Shown here piece after piece: positions 14,001 through 24,500 of a DNA stretch of 64,000 nt (positions are counted from its first letter, which is position 1; each line of letters starts with the position of its first letter). This DNA comes from Rhea pennata (Eukaryota > Chordata > Aves > Rheiformes > Rheidae): NCBI RefSeq assembly GCF_028389875.1, contig NC_084677.1:12008017-12072016 (forward strand), read 5' to 3'. Made by a program: the position numbers and the translations under genes. The notes under the pieces were generated by a model. That model had not been told where the DNA came from and ran no database searches. It worked only from the letters and a program-made list of their open reading frames with translations.

Positions 14001-15884
14001 CAGGATGTTACAATAAATATACAGCAGTAATATAGACTTCTGTTTTTCTTTCAAAGAAACAGATTATTTTAATATAAGCAATATGTCTATAATTTTTTCT
14101 TGACTTTGACTAGTCTAGAAAGAGATAACCATACTTTTCAGAGTTTCAGAAAAGTTTATTCCTCATTCAGGCACTGAAATGAAGAAGTCATTTCAAAGTG
14201 GTTAGCACTCTGCAGCAGTTATTGTTACACTGAACACTCCTGAAACCCTGGCCACTTGTCAGAAATTCATGAATTAGTATAGTGAAAAAACTTTTTTTCT
14301 CTCTGTAAGCTTTTATACCATTTAAGTCTGTGAATCTCCTTTCTTCACTTCAGATGACTCAGCATTAAAATTCAATATCAGCTTTTCTGTCCATAAATCT
14401 TGACTTGTGAAGACGGACAAATCAGTATTTCACAATAATTATGTTTACATTTTTCATTTGTTTATGATTTTTCTTTTAGTTTTTTAATGTCTTTTTATTT
14501 ATTTTTTAATTCTAGGAGTTATAAATGGTAGCGCAAGTAGGATTTTCTTTTAAGTGCATGGACTAAATAAAGTAATATAAACACAACTCTGATACAAAAA
14601 ATGGGCATCAAATGAGACTGTGTCCCACGAGGATGCACAGACATACAGAAATAGACAGTTCTTGCCTTGTGAGAGAGTTTATAATCTGAGAAAGGGTAGT
14701 GAGAAAAAAAGGAATATGCTCACTTTATAGAGATATGAGGCCTAGAAAAATTGAAGATAATTTTTTCAAAAGCCCCTAGGGCCAGCCTGTGTAATGTATT
14801 TAGGTACCTCCTGACACAGTTAGACATTCAGCATGTTTGAAAACTTCATTAGGCATTTAAATGCTTAACTGCCATTAACTTACAATAAGACTTGAGTTTC
14901 TAAGTGACCTATAAAATGATCTAAACCTGCTCCTATAAGTGTAGGCTAAGTTGAGCTTAGAGCTTCAAGATAATTAAGCCAGTGTTTTGTCCGAACTTCT
15001 GGACAATGGTAAGTGGAACAAACCCCAAGTATCCAAAGAGTAAGATGCCTGTGTTTAATTGAAAGTCAAATATACATAGTCTTTTATAAGCCTAAACTAC
15101 ACCTTAAAAATGAGGCCCAGTTTCCTAAGTCATGTAGAGGTTTTTGCAAGATTCTTGTAGTGATTTGACCAGCAGTATAGGTAGAAATATGTCAGAAAAG
15201 TTTTATGTCAGATCTCCTGAATTCAAGACTAAACACAAAAGCTTTCTATTATTGAGAGTCCAACTGCATTTTAAATATTAAAGTTCCAGTATTAGATATT
15301 ACAGTTGTGCATCAAAGATGAAGAAGGATAGCAGCGAGCTTGCAAATGCTGTATCCAAAGAGAATAAAGTCCTTTTGAAGGCAGTAGAAACTGTCAAAGT
15401 TAAATTAAAAATTAAAAATCAATTCAATGGGCTGCAGAGATGCTAGGCAGCCTGACAGCCACAGCACCAAGAAGTTTTAAAAGCCTCTCAAATGCAATAG
15501 TAAGTTATCTGTACTCACTGTGTTTCGCCCTCCACCCCAACCAACTTTTATGCCATCGTGAAACATAGTCACTTTGCCTACAAAACGTTCATCAGTCAAA
15601 AGCAAAAAACTCCTCCCTGCAACTGTTTTTTTTTTAAACATCTCAAATTATAAAGTATTCAACTTGCATATGACTTAACGTGTAATATATTGGTGTAAAA
15701 ATAGCAAACTTTCTCTGTTTATTTTATGATTTCAGTCTCATAATGTACTGATGCATGTTAGTCACTCAAAATGAAGACTGACATGGCTTTCAACCTTGAA
15801 AAACACTGGCTCCAGTCACAAGCAGTGTTTTCATGTATTACTGCATGCGTTGAATGTAAGTCTCAGAATCTGGAAGTGGGGTAA

Positions 15885-15905
15885 TTTTTTTTTTTTTTTT
15901 TTTTT
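15885..15905. repeat. Homopolymer T run (21 T)
   Basis: Twenty-one consecutive T bases, 2 kb upstream of the NPTX2 promoter. It is not attached to a recognisable retrotransposon on either strand. Confidence 0.95.
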
Positions 15906-17843
15906 GGAAAGCATTGAAATGTCACAGAAAAATACAGAGTGGATAGGCTCTCCCTCTCGCCACGCCTGTCCTCCCTCCGTTCATGCTTTGCTCTCCTTGC
16001 AGTGACTGGCAGGTCTCTCCCTTTGTCGGGTTCTCTGCTGTCCTACTGACCTCGCCTGCCCAAAAGGAGGAGTTCAGTAGTAAGGGACAATACTTCTGTC
16101 GTCCTAACAGTTTACCACCATATACTGTACAAGACTGTGGAAGTCAGAGGTGCGTTATTTACTGCTGTTAGTAGTATTTTTCAATTTACCTGAATAAGAG
16201 ATTATGACAAAATCCAGCTATAGTTCAGAGTGATTCTGAAACAAAACATTCAAGCTATACATTGCTTGAACCTCCAAAGGAGCAATGCCTTTATCACTGT
16301 CATCGCTTGAGTCAAAATTTGTTTTGGGAACATCCCTGAGTTGTAAAGTTGGATTTAAAATCTGGAACAGAGCTTTAAAGTCAGTTTATCTTTAGGTTCA
16401 GTGAAGTTATTTTGGTAGGGTACTATCACAGTTCTTTAATCATAGAATATGGAATTAAGCTATATAAAAACAATAGTCTACTTTTGTCCTACAGTAGGGT
16501 AACAGGCCTTAAGGACAGGCAAAAACAGTGCAAGTGATCATCTATGATGATTTTATTAAGGTTTCTCATGCTGCTTCACATGACATTCTCACAAGAAATA
16601 AGCTATAATGTGTTACAGGCTGAATCTGATCTTAGATGTAGAGCAAAATAGGTAAATTTTTGTATATATGTTTTAATATTTCTTGCACTGATGTGGGCTG
16701 GGAAGATACTAAGTTGATGGGAGAGATGTTCTCAGTGTACTTGCATGGTCCTCCTCATTGTAGCATCCAAAAGCTTAATTGTCAAAATTATTTAAGCAAC
16801 AATATCCTGTTGATTTCAATGGGAGTTCTGTGTCTAAGCAGGAATTAGTCATAGGCTCTGTACTTGAATGGCTGCTGCTTTTCCGCCTAGCCGGGAAGCA
16901 GTCTAGTCTCACGAGACCTGGTTTCCAGACAAAAGGAGTTCAGACAGAAAGTGGAGCTTCTGGTTGCTTACTGAACTCCGTCCTCTCTGTGCTCCCCTTG
17001 AATAAGCAATAGCAGCTGCATCTCTCACTCGTGTGACTTAACATCGACTCTAGTCAGCTTTGACTAACACGACTTTCCAACAGTACATTGCTGGAGGGAC
17101 TGAACAAATCAGCTGCATGGACTTCATGAAACAACCACATTGAACTATCTTGGATACACACTTCTCGAAACTTGCTAACTCATTCTGTTACATAAAGCAG
17201 TTCATATTTTGAATAAAAAAAGCTGAAAATCTTTCCAGTTACATATTATTATTTTTAGTCTTTATTATTAACTTAATTACATAATAGTAATAATGATTTG
17301 TACTATGCTAAAATGTCTTTAATTTCATATTTTAATTATCTAAAAACATGAAATTCTAGTCAAAGGTTTTAGAGTCCTAAGAGCAGCCTCTGCTGCGAGG
17401 GGGAGAGACGAGAGGCACAAGCTGAACCGAGAGAGGCTCAGACCAAGGGCAGGGAAACCCTTTTCCCCCAGGAGGACGCGCAAGGAGCGGAGCAGGTTGC
17501 CCAGAAGCTGGGCCGTCTCCACCCGCGGCGGTTGTCACGACGCGGCTGGAGAAAGCCCGGAGCAGCCTGGCCTGGCGTGGAGGTGACGCTGCCAGGGGCA
17601 GGGGGAGGGCCGGAGACCTCCGGAGCTCCCCTCCGGCCCCAGGTGTCCTGCGGTCTCCTCGGTCACTCCTTCTCCAGCAGCCCGCGAGGCGAGCGTGCGC
17701 TTCCCTCCGCGGATCCCGGCCGTGGCGGGGAGTCCGCGGCCGCCCCCGCCGCCGCGCTCCCTCAGGTGCCGCCGCGCTCCCCTCAGGCGCCGCCGCCGCG
17801 GCTCCGCTCCGCTCCCGCCCAGCGCGGCCCCGGGGACCGCGCG

Positions 17844-17849
17844 GCGTCA
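17844..17849 (-). promoter_or_regulatory. CRE half-site-like motif (TGACGC on the minus strand)
   Basis: GCGTCA on the + strand reads TGACGC on the other, a CREB/ATF half-site, 14 bases before the CCAAT box and about 70 bases before the TATA box. A second TGACG lies at 17584. NPTX2 is an activity-induced immediate-early gene in mammals, so a CREB-type input is plausible, but a half-site alone is weak evidence. Confidence 0.35.
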
Positions 17850-17862
17850 GCGGCGGCTGCGG

Positions 17863-17867
17863 CCAAT
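17863..17867 (+). promoter_or_regulatory. CCAAT box (NF-Y type) of NPTX2
   Basis: CCAATCAG, a full NF-Y-type core, lies 54 bases upstream of the TATA box, the usual CCAAT-to-TATA spacing. Confidence 0.75.
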
Positions 17868-17916
17868 CAGCGCGCGCAGCGCCGGCCGGGCGCCCCCGCC
17901 CGCCGCCCGCCCGGGC

Positions 17917-17922
17917 TATAAA
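17917..17922 (+). promoter_or_regulatory. TATA box of NPTX2
   Basis: TATAAA followed by AGCGGGCGGG in a GC-rich flank is a canonical TATA box. Transcription should start about 25-32 bases downstream, near 17945-17952, which gives a leader of about 180 bases before the start codon at 18126. Confidence 0.85.
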
Positions 17923-17947
17923 AGCGGGCGGGCCGGGGCTGAGCGCG

Positions 17948-18125
17948 GGAGCGCGGCGCGGCGCGTGGCGGCTCGGGCGGCGCCGCCGAGGCTCCCGTGA
18001 GGCTCCCGTGAGGGCGGCAGCGCCGGGCTCGAGCGCCGCTCCGAGCGGCGGGCGGGCGGGCGGAGCGCGCTGCCCCGGCGCCCCCTCCGCCCCTCTATGA
18101 GCCGTTGCCCCCCGCAGCGGCCGGG
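17948..18125 (+). other. NPTX2: Predicted 5' UTR of NPTX2
   Basis: The start is inferred from the TATA box. The leader is extremely GC-rich. It holds an 11-base direct tandem repeat (GAGGCTCCCGT twice, 17988-18009), a run of three GGG tracts spaced by single C bases (18050-18060, with GG on both sides) able to form a G-quadruplex, and a short upstream ORF that overlaps the main start. GTGAGG donor-like sites at about 17997 and 18008, and a CAG after a pyrimidine-rich tract at 18114-18116, could permit a very small 5' UTR intron; this is only a possibility. Confidence 0.65.
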
Positions 18126-18141
18126 ATGTTGCCTGTGGTAG
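18097..18141 (+). CDS. Upstream ORF overlapping the NPTX2 start codon (14 codons)
   Basis: An ATG at 18097 opens a 14-codon frame that ends at TAG 18139-18141. It is out of frame with NPTX2 and runs across its start codon at 18126. Its context is weak (T at -3, A at +4), whereas the main ATG has G at -3. Overlapping uORFs usually lower translation of the main frame, and leaky scanning past the weak first ATG would allow NPTX2 synthesis. Whether it is translated is unknown. If the leader were spliced just before 18117, this ATG would be removed. Confidence 0.5.
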   Translation: MSRCPPQRPGCCLW

Positions 18142-18581
18142 CCGGGCTGCTGCTGGCCGTGGCCGCGGGCGGCCGGGCGGCGGCGGCAGGGGACGCGGGG
18201 GAGAGCCCGCCGGGCAGCCGCTTCGTGTGCACCTCGCTGCCGCTGGACGCCGCCGGCGCGGGCTGCCCGGTGCCCATGCAGGGCGGCGCGCTGCCCCCCG
18301 AGGAGGAGCTCAGAGCCACGGTGCTGCAGCTGCGGGAGACCGTGCTGCAGCAGAAGGAGACCATCGGGAGCCAGCGGGAGGCCATCCGCGAGCTCACGGG
18401 CAAGCTGAGCCGCTGCGAGAGCGCCGCCGGCCCCGACGGCAAGGCCGCCACGGCGGCCTGGAGGAAGGAGCTGGGCAAGGGCAAGGACACCATGGGCGAC
18501 CTGCCGCGGGACCCGGCGCAGGTCGTCGAGCAGCTGAGCCGCACCATGCAGACGCTGAAGGACCGCCTGGAGAGCCTGGAG
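18126..18581 (+). CDS. NPTX2: NPTX2 coding exon 1 (residues 1-152)
   Basis: The exon starts at the ATG of MLPVVAG, which begins a hydrophobic signal peptide; the frame upstream has no other ATG. It encodes the secretory signal, the cysteine-containing N-terminal region (C35, C47, C97, candidates for the inter-subunit disulfides of pentraxin multimers) and the first coiled-coil segment with heptad-like LQLRETVLQQKETI. An Ala/Lys/Gly-rich linker at about 99-120 is the part that differs most from the mammalian protein. The exon ends at ...LESLE, followed by the donor GTAGGG at 18582, and the intron sits between codons (phase 0). Confidence 0.95.
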
Positions 18582-21500
18582 GTAGGGCCGGGGGCTCGGC
18601 CGGGCGACGGCGGAAACCTCGCCGTAAGGCCGCGCTTGGGCACGGGCAGGGCCCCCGCTCCGTGCGGGGCCGAATCCGGGGCGGCCGAGCGCGGGGAGAG
18701 GGTTCTGCGTTGGGCTGCCTGGTTTTCTTGATCCTCATCCCTTTTAAGGGGGAGGGGGACTGAAAGGCTCTTCCATGTATCCCCCGTTCTCGGGGAAAGA
18801 TGTGCGCCTTTCCTGAGCGCTACCAGCCCCATCCCTGTGTTAATATGTCTAAATCTCTGTCTCTGGGAATGCGGCTCCGTAGGGTTTTAGGTGTAATGCT
18901 GACATCTTGGGCAGTAAGACCTTGGCGTACGGTGCTGGCCAAGCGAGTGGCAGTGGTCACGAGGAGTCTGCGTTGGACAGCTTGTGAAGATGAGATGCTT
19001 TATTTAGAGCTGGCCTCCGACGGCACGAATGTGGTGCTGAATAATTGCGTGAATATAAAGGGGATTTGGTCCAAGCCTGCTGATAAATGATTTCCAGGAG
19101 TCTTTGGATTGTGTCTGTGGTTGAGTAGCCCTCATGGGGAGGGAAAAAAAAAAAAAAAAAACTTCTAGTAGAAGGTATCCTGACAGGAAGGGTGCTGGAT
19201 GTCACTTCATTTTCCAGACCACGACAGCTCTGTGTGTGTCCTCCTGAGACCCTTTGAGCATTCACTGATGTTTGTGAGGATTTAGAATAACTTCCTAGAG
19301 GTTCTTCTATAAGAAGATCTGGGCACTGTGGACTGCTTCTTTGAGTACAGTTTTGAATGATCTGGCTGTGTAACGTCCTTTTAATACTGCTGCTGTCTTC
19401 TCACGCTGGCATTATTTTTTTAAGACTGAGAAAGGGGAACTTGACCAGAATAATATGGTAGATAGTGTACCTTAAAGGTATTGGTGTTACTTGAGTTTTG
19501 TTTTAAAATGGAGGGGGGAGACAAAAACTGAGTAGTATTTACAGTTGATCTAAAGAACACCTCGCTCATTACTTGGCAAACTAAAACTGAGGGAACTTTC
19601 ATTTGGTAAGTTTGCTTTAGAAACAGTTCAACTTTTTATTTAAAAAAGAATGAGTTTTTCTGTTTACTTAGACTGTCAATGTCATTTGCAGCAAGTAAAG
19701 CTAAAACTTGCATATTGCACACTAATCCCTGTATGAATGAGGATGCATTTGGAACTGGCTTCCTACATTGATTTTATTGAGTGTGTTGATTATACTGATA
19801 TATGAAGACCCTTTGACAGGAGACACTGGGAGCATTTAACAAAGGTGTCCTTCTGTTTCAGGAGCTGTTTTGATACAGTGCTTTTATCAGCACTGAACAT
19901 GACAAGGGCTGAAAAGCAATGCCTCTTTTGTAGCTGCTGGAGATCTTGGTGACCTTTCTTTCTCTTTTGAGACGTGAACATATCCACAGTTTACAATTTC
20001 TGTTTTAGAAATAGCATAAACTTCTCTAACCTTTCTCCAAAGCACCAACTACGAGCCAACGTGTCCTATGCAGCACTGCCTACTGAGCTTCGAGAGATGC
20101 TACAGAGGAGGCTTGGGGACCTGGAGCGCCAGCTCCTGAGCAGAGTGGCTGAGCTTGAGGATGAAAAATCTTTGCTTCACAATGAGACATCAGCCCACCG
20201 GCAAAAGACAGAGACAGCCTTGAATGCATTGCTAGAAAGAGTGTCCGAATTAGAAAAAGGTAATCTGTACAGAATCTGAATGCTTCCCTATATTGATTGA
20301 TAATCTCCCTTCCAGTACAGTAGTCTAAATGTGTGCCTTGAGGGAAGTACAGCAACCTTCTTATTAAGGTGCTGGACCAAATAGTAGATGACAGTACAAA
20401 TACATGGATTCTACTTTAGCTTTTGTCACAGACCTCCTGCCTGACAGGCCCCTAGATGGCTTGGGTTTTCTGTCTCTTCTCTTGGCATGTGTGGGTGGTT
20501 AAGGTGAATGTCTTAGCACTTGTGGAATGAAAAGGTATATAGGGGGGTGGGAGGGAATAGAGGGAAGTATGATAGTGGTGTCATAAATACCTGACTAGTG
20601 TCAAATATACCTCTAAGTAGAGCTGCCTTGCTTCATGTGAATTGAAAATCACATGGGCTAAACCTCATTGCATCAGAGGTAGTTGTTCTAATTAATAGGA
20701 TCTTATATCGGAACCCTCACCTGTTGTTTTAGAAGCAGGTCAGATAAAATCTTTCCTCTTCACTGTTGGTCATGCCTTTGGGTTACTGCAGATCCTTAAA
20801 TTGTGTCCTATCCCAAATAGGCAGCCTTTGGAGTCTGCAGTAGAGTACACAGGGTGCCAGTCGAGGGCACTCTCTTAATTCTAGCCATTTAATTAGATAG
20901 GTAGATTAATTACTGAGAGCTGTATGCTTGAGTAGAGTCAGTTTATTTGAATCACAAATGCACATGGAAATGAACTATAGAACAGGACTATTTTTTGTAT
21001 TGACAGTATACTCCTGCAGAGTGGAGTGTGTAGTAGGTTGTGGTGACTAGAGCAGTACTAAGTATTACTGCCCGATCTTACTGCTTTTAAATGATTTCCC
21101 AAGGTGAATGGGCTCTCTGCTTAAAAGCAACTTAATGGACATGCTTTCAAAATGGTGCAAACATACGTAGCTTATGAATTGTAAAGTGCAGCCTAATGGA
21201 TCCATTTGTGTAATACAGTATGTATTGTTTTCATTTTGAAAAGTGTGAAGGATGGTGAGAGGGAAGGAAGAAGAGATCTTCTAATGGCTCTTATTTATTG
21301 CTTTCCTGAGAGCTAAGATAAAATCCAAACTGCAACTAAAATCCCAGTGGACTGATAGTCTGTTAGTATGCCTTATGTGGCAAGTATTGCTAGTCCTCAT
21401 CTCTGAAAGAAGTGACTCATATCAGTAAGTCATCAGAAAGGGAAAGGCGGTGGTGGTGGGAGAATCAGAACAAGAATGTGTAATTTACCTAGGTTAAAAA

Positions 21501-24500
21501 TAGCCCCTTCCCGCCTATATTTTTTTTTATATATATTGGGAGAGAGGGCTGTCTTCCTACTAGTCCCCAAAGAAGGGAAGAATTTGGGCCAGGAACTGAG
21601 GCAGGGGTTTTCTTTTGGTTGTGTAATTTGCTGTCTATTTAATACAGTTTGCTTAACTGTTCCTTTGGTCCCTCAGACAAATCAAGGTGAGGGTAATAAT
21701 ATTCAAGGAACTTAATGATTTTGTAGATTACAAAGTTCAGTAAATTAATACTTGAAGTGATTTGACATCCTTTGAAAACGGTCAACATCGCTATTGTGCT
21801 TTTATTTCAAACATTGTACCATTTAGCATCTATTCTTGTCAACAGATTGGAGTGCTATGGCTTCATGGTTGTCCTGCAACTAAGTAGGAGGAAGAAGTAA
21901 CCTTTTTATAAGGTGGCTGAAGTACTAGCTCTGAAAGGAGGTTAGGTTTTTTTTTTTTTTTTTTTTTTTTTGGGGGGGTGTTTCTGAGTGTAATTTCCCC
22001 CCCCACCCCCACTTGTGACAGTTGGCTCTTCTGCCCCCAGCGGGTGCAGAAGAGGTTGAAATTTGTGCAACTGTCATGATTCCCAAAGTTTCTGGTAACT
22101 TTACCAGTTGTCTCTAACTAGTACAGTAAATCATACATTAAAAAGCAGGATTGAGTGGAAGAATGATCCTGCAGTTGATGTTGCCTGTGCTTCAGCTTGC
22201 TTCCTAGCTTTGCTGAAGACATGGATAAGTCTCCAGCTACATTTAAATCTGTTCTGCTTCTGTCTAAAAGGGAGTAACAATATTTCTTGCCTATCTTGTC
22301 TAAAAACAACTCACATCATTTGGGGAAAACAACTATCTCATCGCATGTGTACATTGACCAGAACAGGAGGATCTTGTTATCATTTGGAGTTTTGGATGTT
22401 CTCAAGTCATGAGAACAAACTTTAAGAATAACAAGAACAGTGTTTATTCTTCTCCAGTTTGTTGCTTCCTTAACTCTTTCACACAGTAACTAATGTTTTT
22501 AATGGAGTATATCTAGTTCCTTTCATTATATTTGGGATTGGTTCTGCCAATCTAGTGGAGGTTGCTGAAATAACTAGGATCTTACTTCTGTTTGCTTATA
22601 CACTTGGAATATTTCAGTTTTTGGTTTATAAGTTCATCAAGACAGATGCAAGCCTCAGACAAGCTTTTTCTTCCACTCCCTTTTTCTGTGAAAAATGCAG
22701 TCAAAACACTTCAACTGCTTCTGAGAACAGGAGCTGAGAGAATGCCAACAGTTAATTACATAGGAAAATTGTGGCAACCTTTTGTGACAACAGCTCTTCA
22801 TTAGGATCGGAGCGTGAAATACAGCAAGGGGATAGAATTTGTTTTGGGAATGTGAGTAAAGGAAATGGGTAGGAAACAGAAGAACAAAAGGTTGAGGGAG
22901 ATGCTCTCACTCTACTGCAGAAACATGGAATTTTATGTTATGCCACAGTGAGATTTAATCTGTTAAATTTCTTTAAATCTAGAAAATTGCATATATAGTG
23001 CAGAGTGTTGCAGTTGACTACAAAGTCTTGGTGTAAGTGTTCTCAATTTCATAAATATCTCTTCGGAATTTTCTTGGCTTTCTATCACATTCTAGAAGAA
23101 AACATAGCATTCTTACCTGTTTTGCTATAAAAGCAATAGTTATCTAATATTAGTTCACAACTTATATTGCATTTTTGTTGATGTCTTTGAACTTCAGCTT
23201 TACATTCTGATTAAGGCCCCATGAGTTGTTTATGGAATGGAGATTGGTTCTACTGAATTTAAGCTCTACTGAGCATTCTGAAATGTATCAGCATTTTGGT
23301 ATTCCAGATTGGCCATCTAAAATGCGAGTTAACCTGATTCTCAGCCAGCTATCTGCAAAATGGGAATAATGCTGCTAGTTCACTGTGTAGGAGTAGTAGG
23401 AGGAAACATTATATTTTTGAACTCTGTTTTAATAATGAGCCTACCAGGGAATCTATGTTTAATAACAGTGAGTATCTTTAAAACAGTTTGAATGGTGTGA
23501 AATAGGAAGGCCTCCAGCCATAAACTGAGCAATGAAGAAGGAAAACATTTAACAGCCTCTAATCAGTGGCATGCCGTTTATTCTTTTGCTCTGGATGGGC
23601 AGGAAAAGATAAGCTAAGATGAATGTAGAAATTCTTGTATTTTTAACCATACTGCAAAATCATCATTCAACAGTATTTCTTGAATGTAGCTTTTTGTCTA
23701 CCTTCTGTAATTTGAGAAAAGATAATCAGTATTCTTCTGTTAACCTGAATTATTCATGTTCAGCAAGTTTTCTTTTTTTTTTTCCCCTCTCCCCAATGTA
23801 ACTCCAGGTAACAGTGCATTTAAATCACCTGATGAATTCAAAGTGTCTCTTCCTCTTCGCACAAACTACTTATATGGGAAGATCAAGAAGACTCTGCCAG
23901 AGCTATATGCTTTTACTGTGTGTTTGTGGTTGAGATCAAGTGCTTCTCCTGGAATTGGCACTCCATTCTCATATGCTGTTCCTGGACAGGCTAATGAAAT
24001 TGTCCTCATAGAATGGGGGAATAACCCAATTGAACTTCTAATTAATGATAAGGTGAGCACCAACAACCTTCTTTTTGGTCTACATGGTCAGAATAACAGT
24101 GGGTGTTTAAGGGTCCAATCCCTTGGTACCTCTCTGGCAACTTTCTTATTCTCCAGGAGAGAGACCAGCTCAGGGCTTTTAAGATGGAAGAGTGTGTGCA
24201 TATACTTTTTTGACTGTTTATATATTTGTTGCAAGTTCATAAAAGTACTCTGAAAGTCAAGTGATACGAAGACTTGTGTGTTGCTTGAGACAAGACAGCA
24301 TGATATTTATGTGAGCACAAACCCTATACTCATCTTCTCAAGTAGCAGCAGATGTTGGCTTCCTATATTTGAATCTCTTCTGTTTCAGAAAAACTAATAA
24401 GAAGTAATTTTTTTGAAGCTACATTATTACAAAACCTGTGAGATCTAAGCCAGTTGCAGTATTTTTCTCTTTATAATCCTAGAAATTTAGATACATTAGA

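Larger units (their letters stand above)
8546..17330. other. Noncoding DNA upstream of NPTX2, proximal part
   Basis: About 8.8 kb of AT-rich DNA with no recognisable coding gene and hardly any open frames over 60 codons. It contains a T run at 15885-15905, an AT-rich homeodomain-motif-like block at about 10680-11000, and two strong polypyrimidine tracts followed by CAG (ending near 11650 and 16002) that resemble 3' splice sites but have no exon I can support. Enhancers of NPTX2 would be expected in this interval; none can be proven from sequence alone. Confidence 0.5.
17520..18720. promoter_or_regulatory. CpG island covering the NPTX2 promoter and first exon
   Basis: The sequence turns sharply GC- and CpG-rich around 17520 and stays so to about 18720, covering the promoter, the 5' UTR, exon 1 and the start of intron 1. 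Long open frames on both strands here are by-products of high GC and are not genes. The human NPTX2 promoter is a known CpG island that is methylated in some tumours; the same arrangement is seen here. Confidence 0.9.

Noticed and set aside
16437..16510. AATCATAGAATATGG, similar to the reverse CR1 terminal repeat
   Set aside because: The likeness covers only about a dozen bases and nothing CR1-like follows.
17532..18000. Overlapping proline/arginine-rich open frames upstream of NPTX2 exon 1
   Set aside because: They lie in the CpG island across the promoter, TATA box and leader. Their composition follows from high GC; no domain or splice logic supports them.
18227..18763. 178-codon + strand frame overlapping NPTX2 exon 1 in another frame
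   Set aside because: Arg/Gly/Ala-rich shadow frame caused by GC-rich third positions of NPTX2; it has no splice or domain support.
18095..18832. 245-codon minus-strand open frame opposite NPTX2 exon 1
   Set aside because: It is the antisense shadow of a GC-rich coding exon running on into intron 1. No domain was recognised, and the + strand exon fully explains the openness.
23756..24253. 165-codon continuous frame across NPTX2 exon 3
   Set aside because: Only 23808-24052 is exon. The rest is read-through of the flanking introns, shown by the clear acceptor and donor and by the known protein sequence.
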